Shown: piece after piece, positions 34,593-34,713 of the stretch | Position numbering within the stretch: the first letter of the stretch is position 1 | Layout: the number at the start of each line of letters is the position of its first letter | Assembly: GCA_020720625.1 (NCBI GenBank) | Contig: DYOH01000037.1 | Coordinates: 1 to 34,713 of the forward strand | Origin: Acetofilamentum sp. | Lineage (GTDB): Bacteria > Bacteroidota > Bacteroidia > Bacteroidales > DYOH01 | Reading direction: 5' to 3' | Length of the DNA stretch: 34,713 nt | Position numbers and translations under genes: made by a program | Notes under the pieces: generated by a model | The model's input: the letters and a program-made list of their open reading frames with translations, nothing else | The model's database searches: none | What the model was told of the DNA's origin: nothing

Positions 34593-34713
34593 TTTTACCA
34601 CAAAGTAACTTCGTGTTGAAAGGTTTTACCACAAAGGACTCAAAGAATATCACGAAGAACACAAAGGAAAAAACTTCGTGCTCTTTGTGAAAACCCTTCG
34701 TGCTCTTCGTGTT
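34593..34713. repeat. Intergenic CACAAAG/CACGAAG repeat, cut by window end
   Basis: TTTTACCACAAAG occurs at 34593-34605 and again at 34624-34636. CACGAAGAACACAAAG (34651-34666) is nearly complementary to CTTCGTGCTCTTTGTG (34674-34689) and to CTTCGTGCTCTTCGTG (34696-34711). The block has the look of the intergenic palindromic repeats with these words seen in many environmental genomes. It continues past the window edge. No ORF is credible here. Confidence 0.72.

Noticed and set aside
34593-34713. Terminal repeat as a CRISPR array
   Set aside because: Repeat words are short, degenerate, in both orientations and without regular spacers.

Overview
The window is typical Bacteroidota DNA, AT-rich and with short intergenic gaps. 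The evidence is: two giant proteins ending in type IX secretion system (T9SS) type A sorting domains (the YPNP motif), two PorE-like TPR/beta-propeller/OmpA proteins, a DUF5723-like outer-membrane barrel, and a promoter of the Bacteroidota form (TTTG-N19-TAnnTTTG). An anaerobic or fermentative member of or near the Bacteroidales fits the citrate lyase and EtfAB/acyl-CoA dehydrogenase genes, but the order is inference.

Layout. 1-168: inverted repeat at the left edge, then the terminator of the first operon. 169-2948 (minus): citrate lyase, with a fused CitD-CitE upstream of CitF. 3098-12402 (plus): recR, a GT2 glycosyltransferase with a remnant sugar-phosphate-transferase tail, a 2-oxoacid dehydrogenase E2, two tandem PorE-like OmpA proteins and a GNAT acetyltransferase, closely packed and in places overlapping. 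A bidirectional terminator follows. 12718-21054 (minus): one 2778-residue secreted protein built from five copies of a predicted seven-bladed propeller, Ig-like domains and a T9SS sorting domain. 21055-21684: gene-free, with a strong minus-strand terminator. 21685-25349 (minus): etfB-etfA-acyl-CoA dehydrogenase operon with a good promoter. 25753-34412 (plus): a lipoprotein, a DUF5723-like barrel and a 1825-residue T9SS cargo, ended by a clear terminator. 34590-34713: intergenic repeat with CACAAAG/CACGAAG words, cut by the window end.

Two themes emerge. One is anaerobic carbon and electron metabolism: citrate cleavage, acyl-CoA oxidation or reduction through EtfAB, and oxidative decarboxylation of 2-oxoacids. 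The other is the cell surface: T9SS-related periplasmic OmpA proteins, very large T9SS cargos and a possible cargo-associated lipoprotein/barrel pair. No phage, insertion sequence, CRISPR array, tRNA or rRNA was recognised. The most unusual objects are the 35-blade propeller protein, which carries a 175-bp perfectly conserved internal repeat, and the second PorE-like protein, which carries SPOR-like C-terminal repeats.
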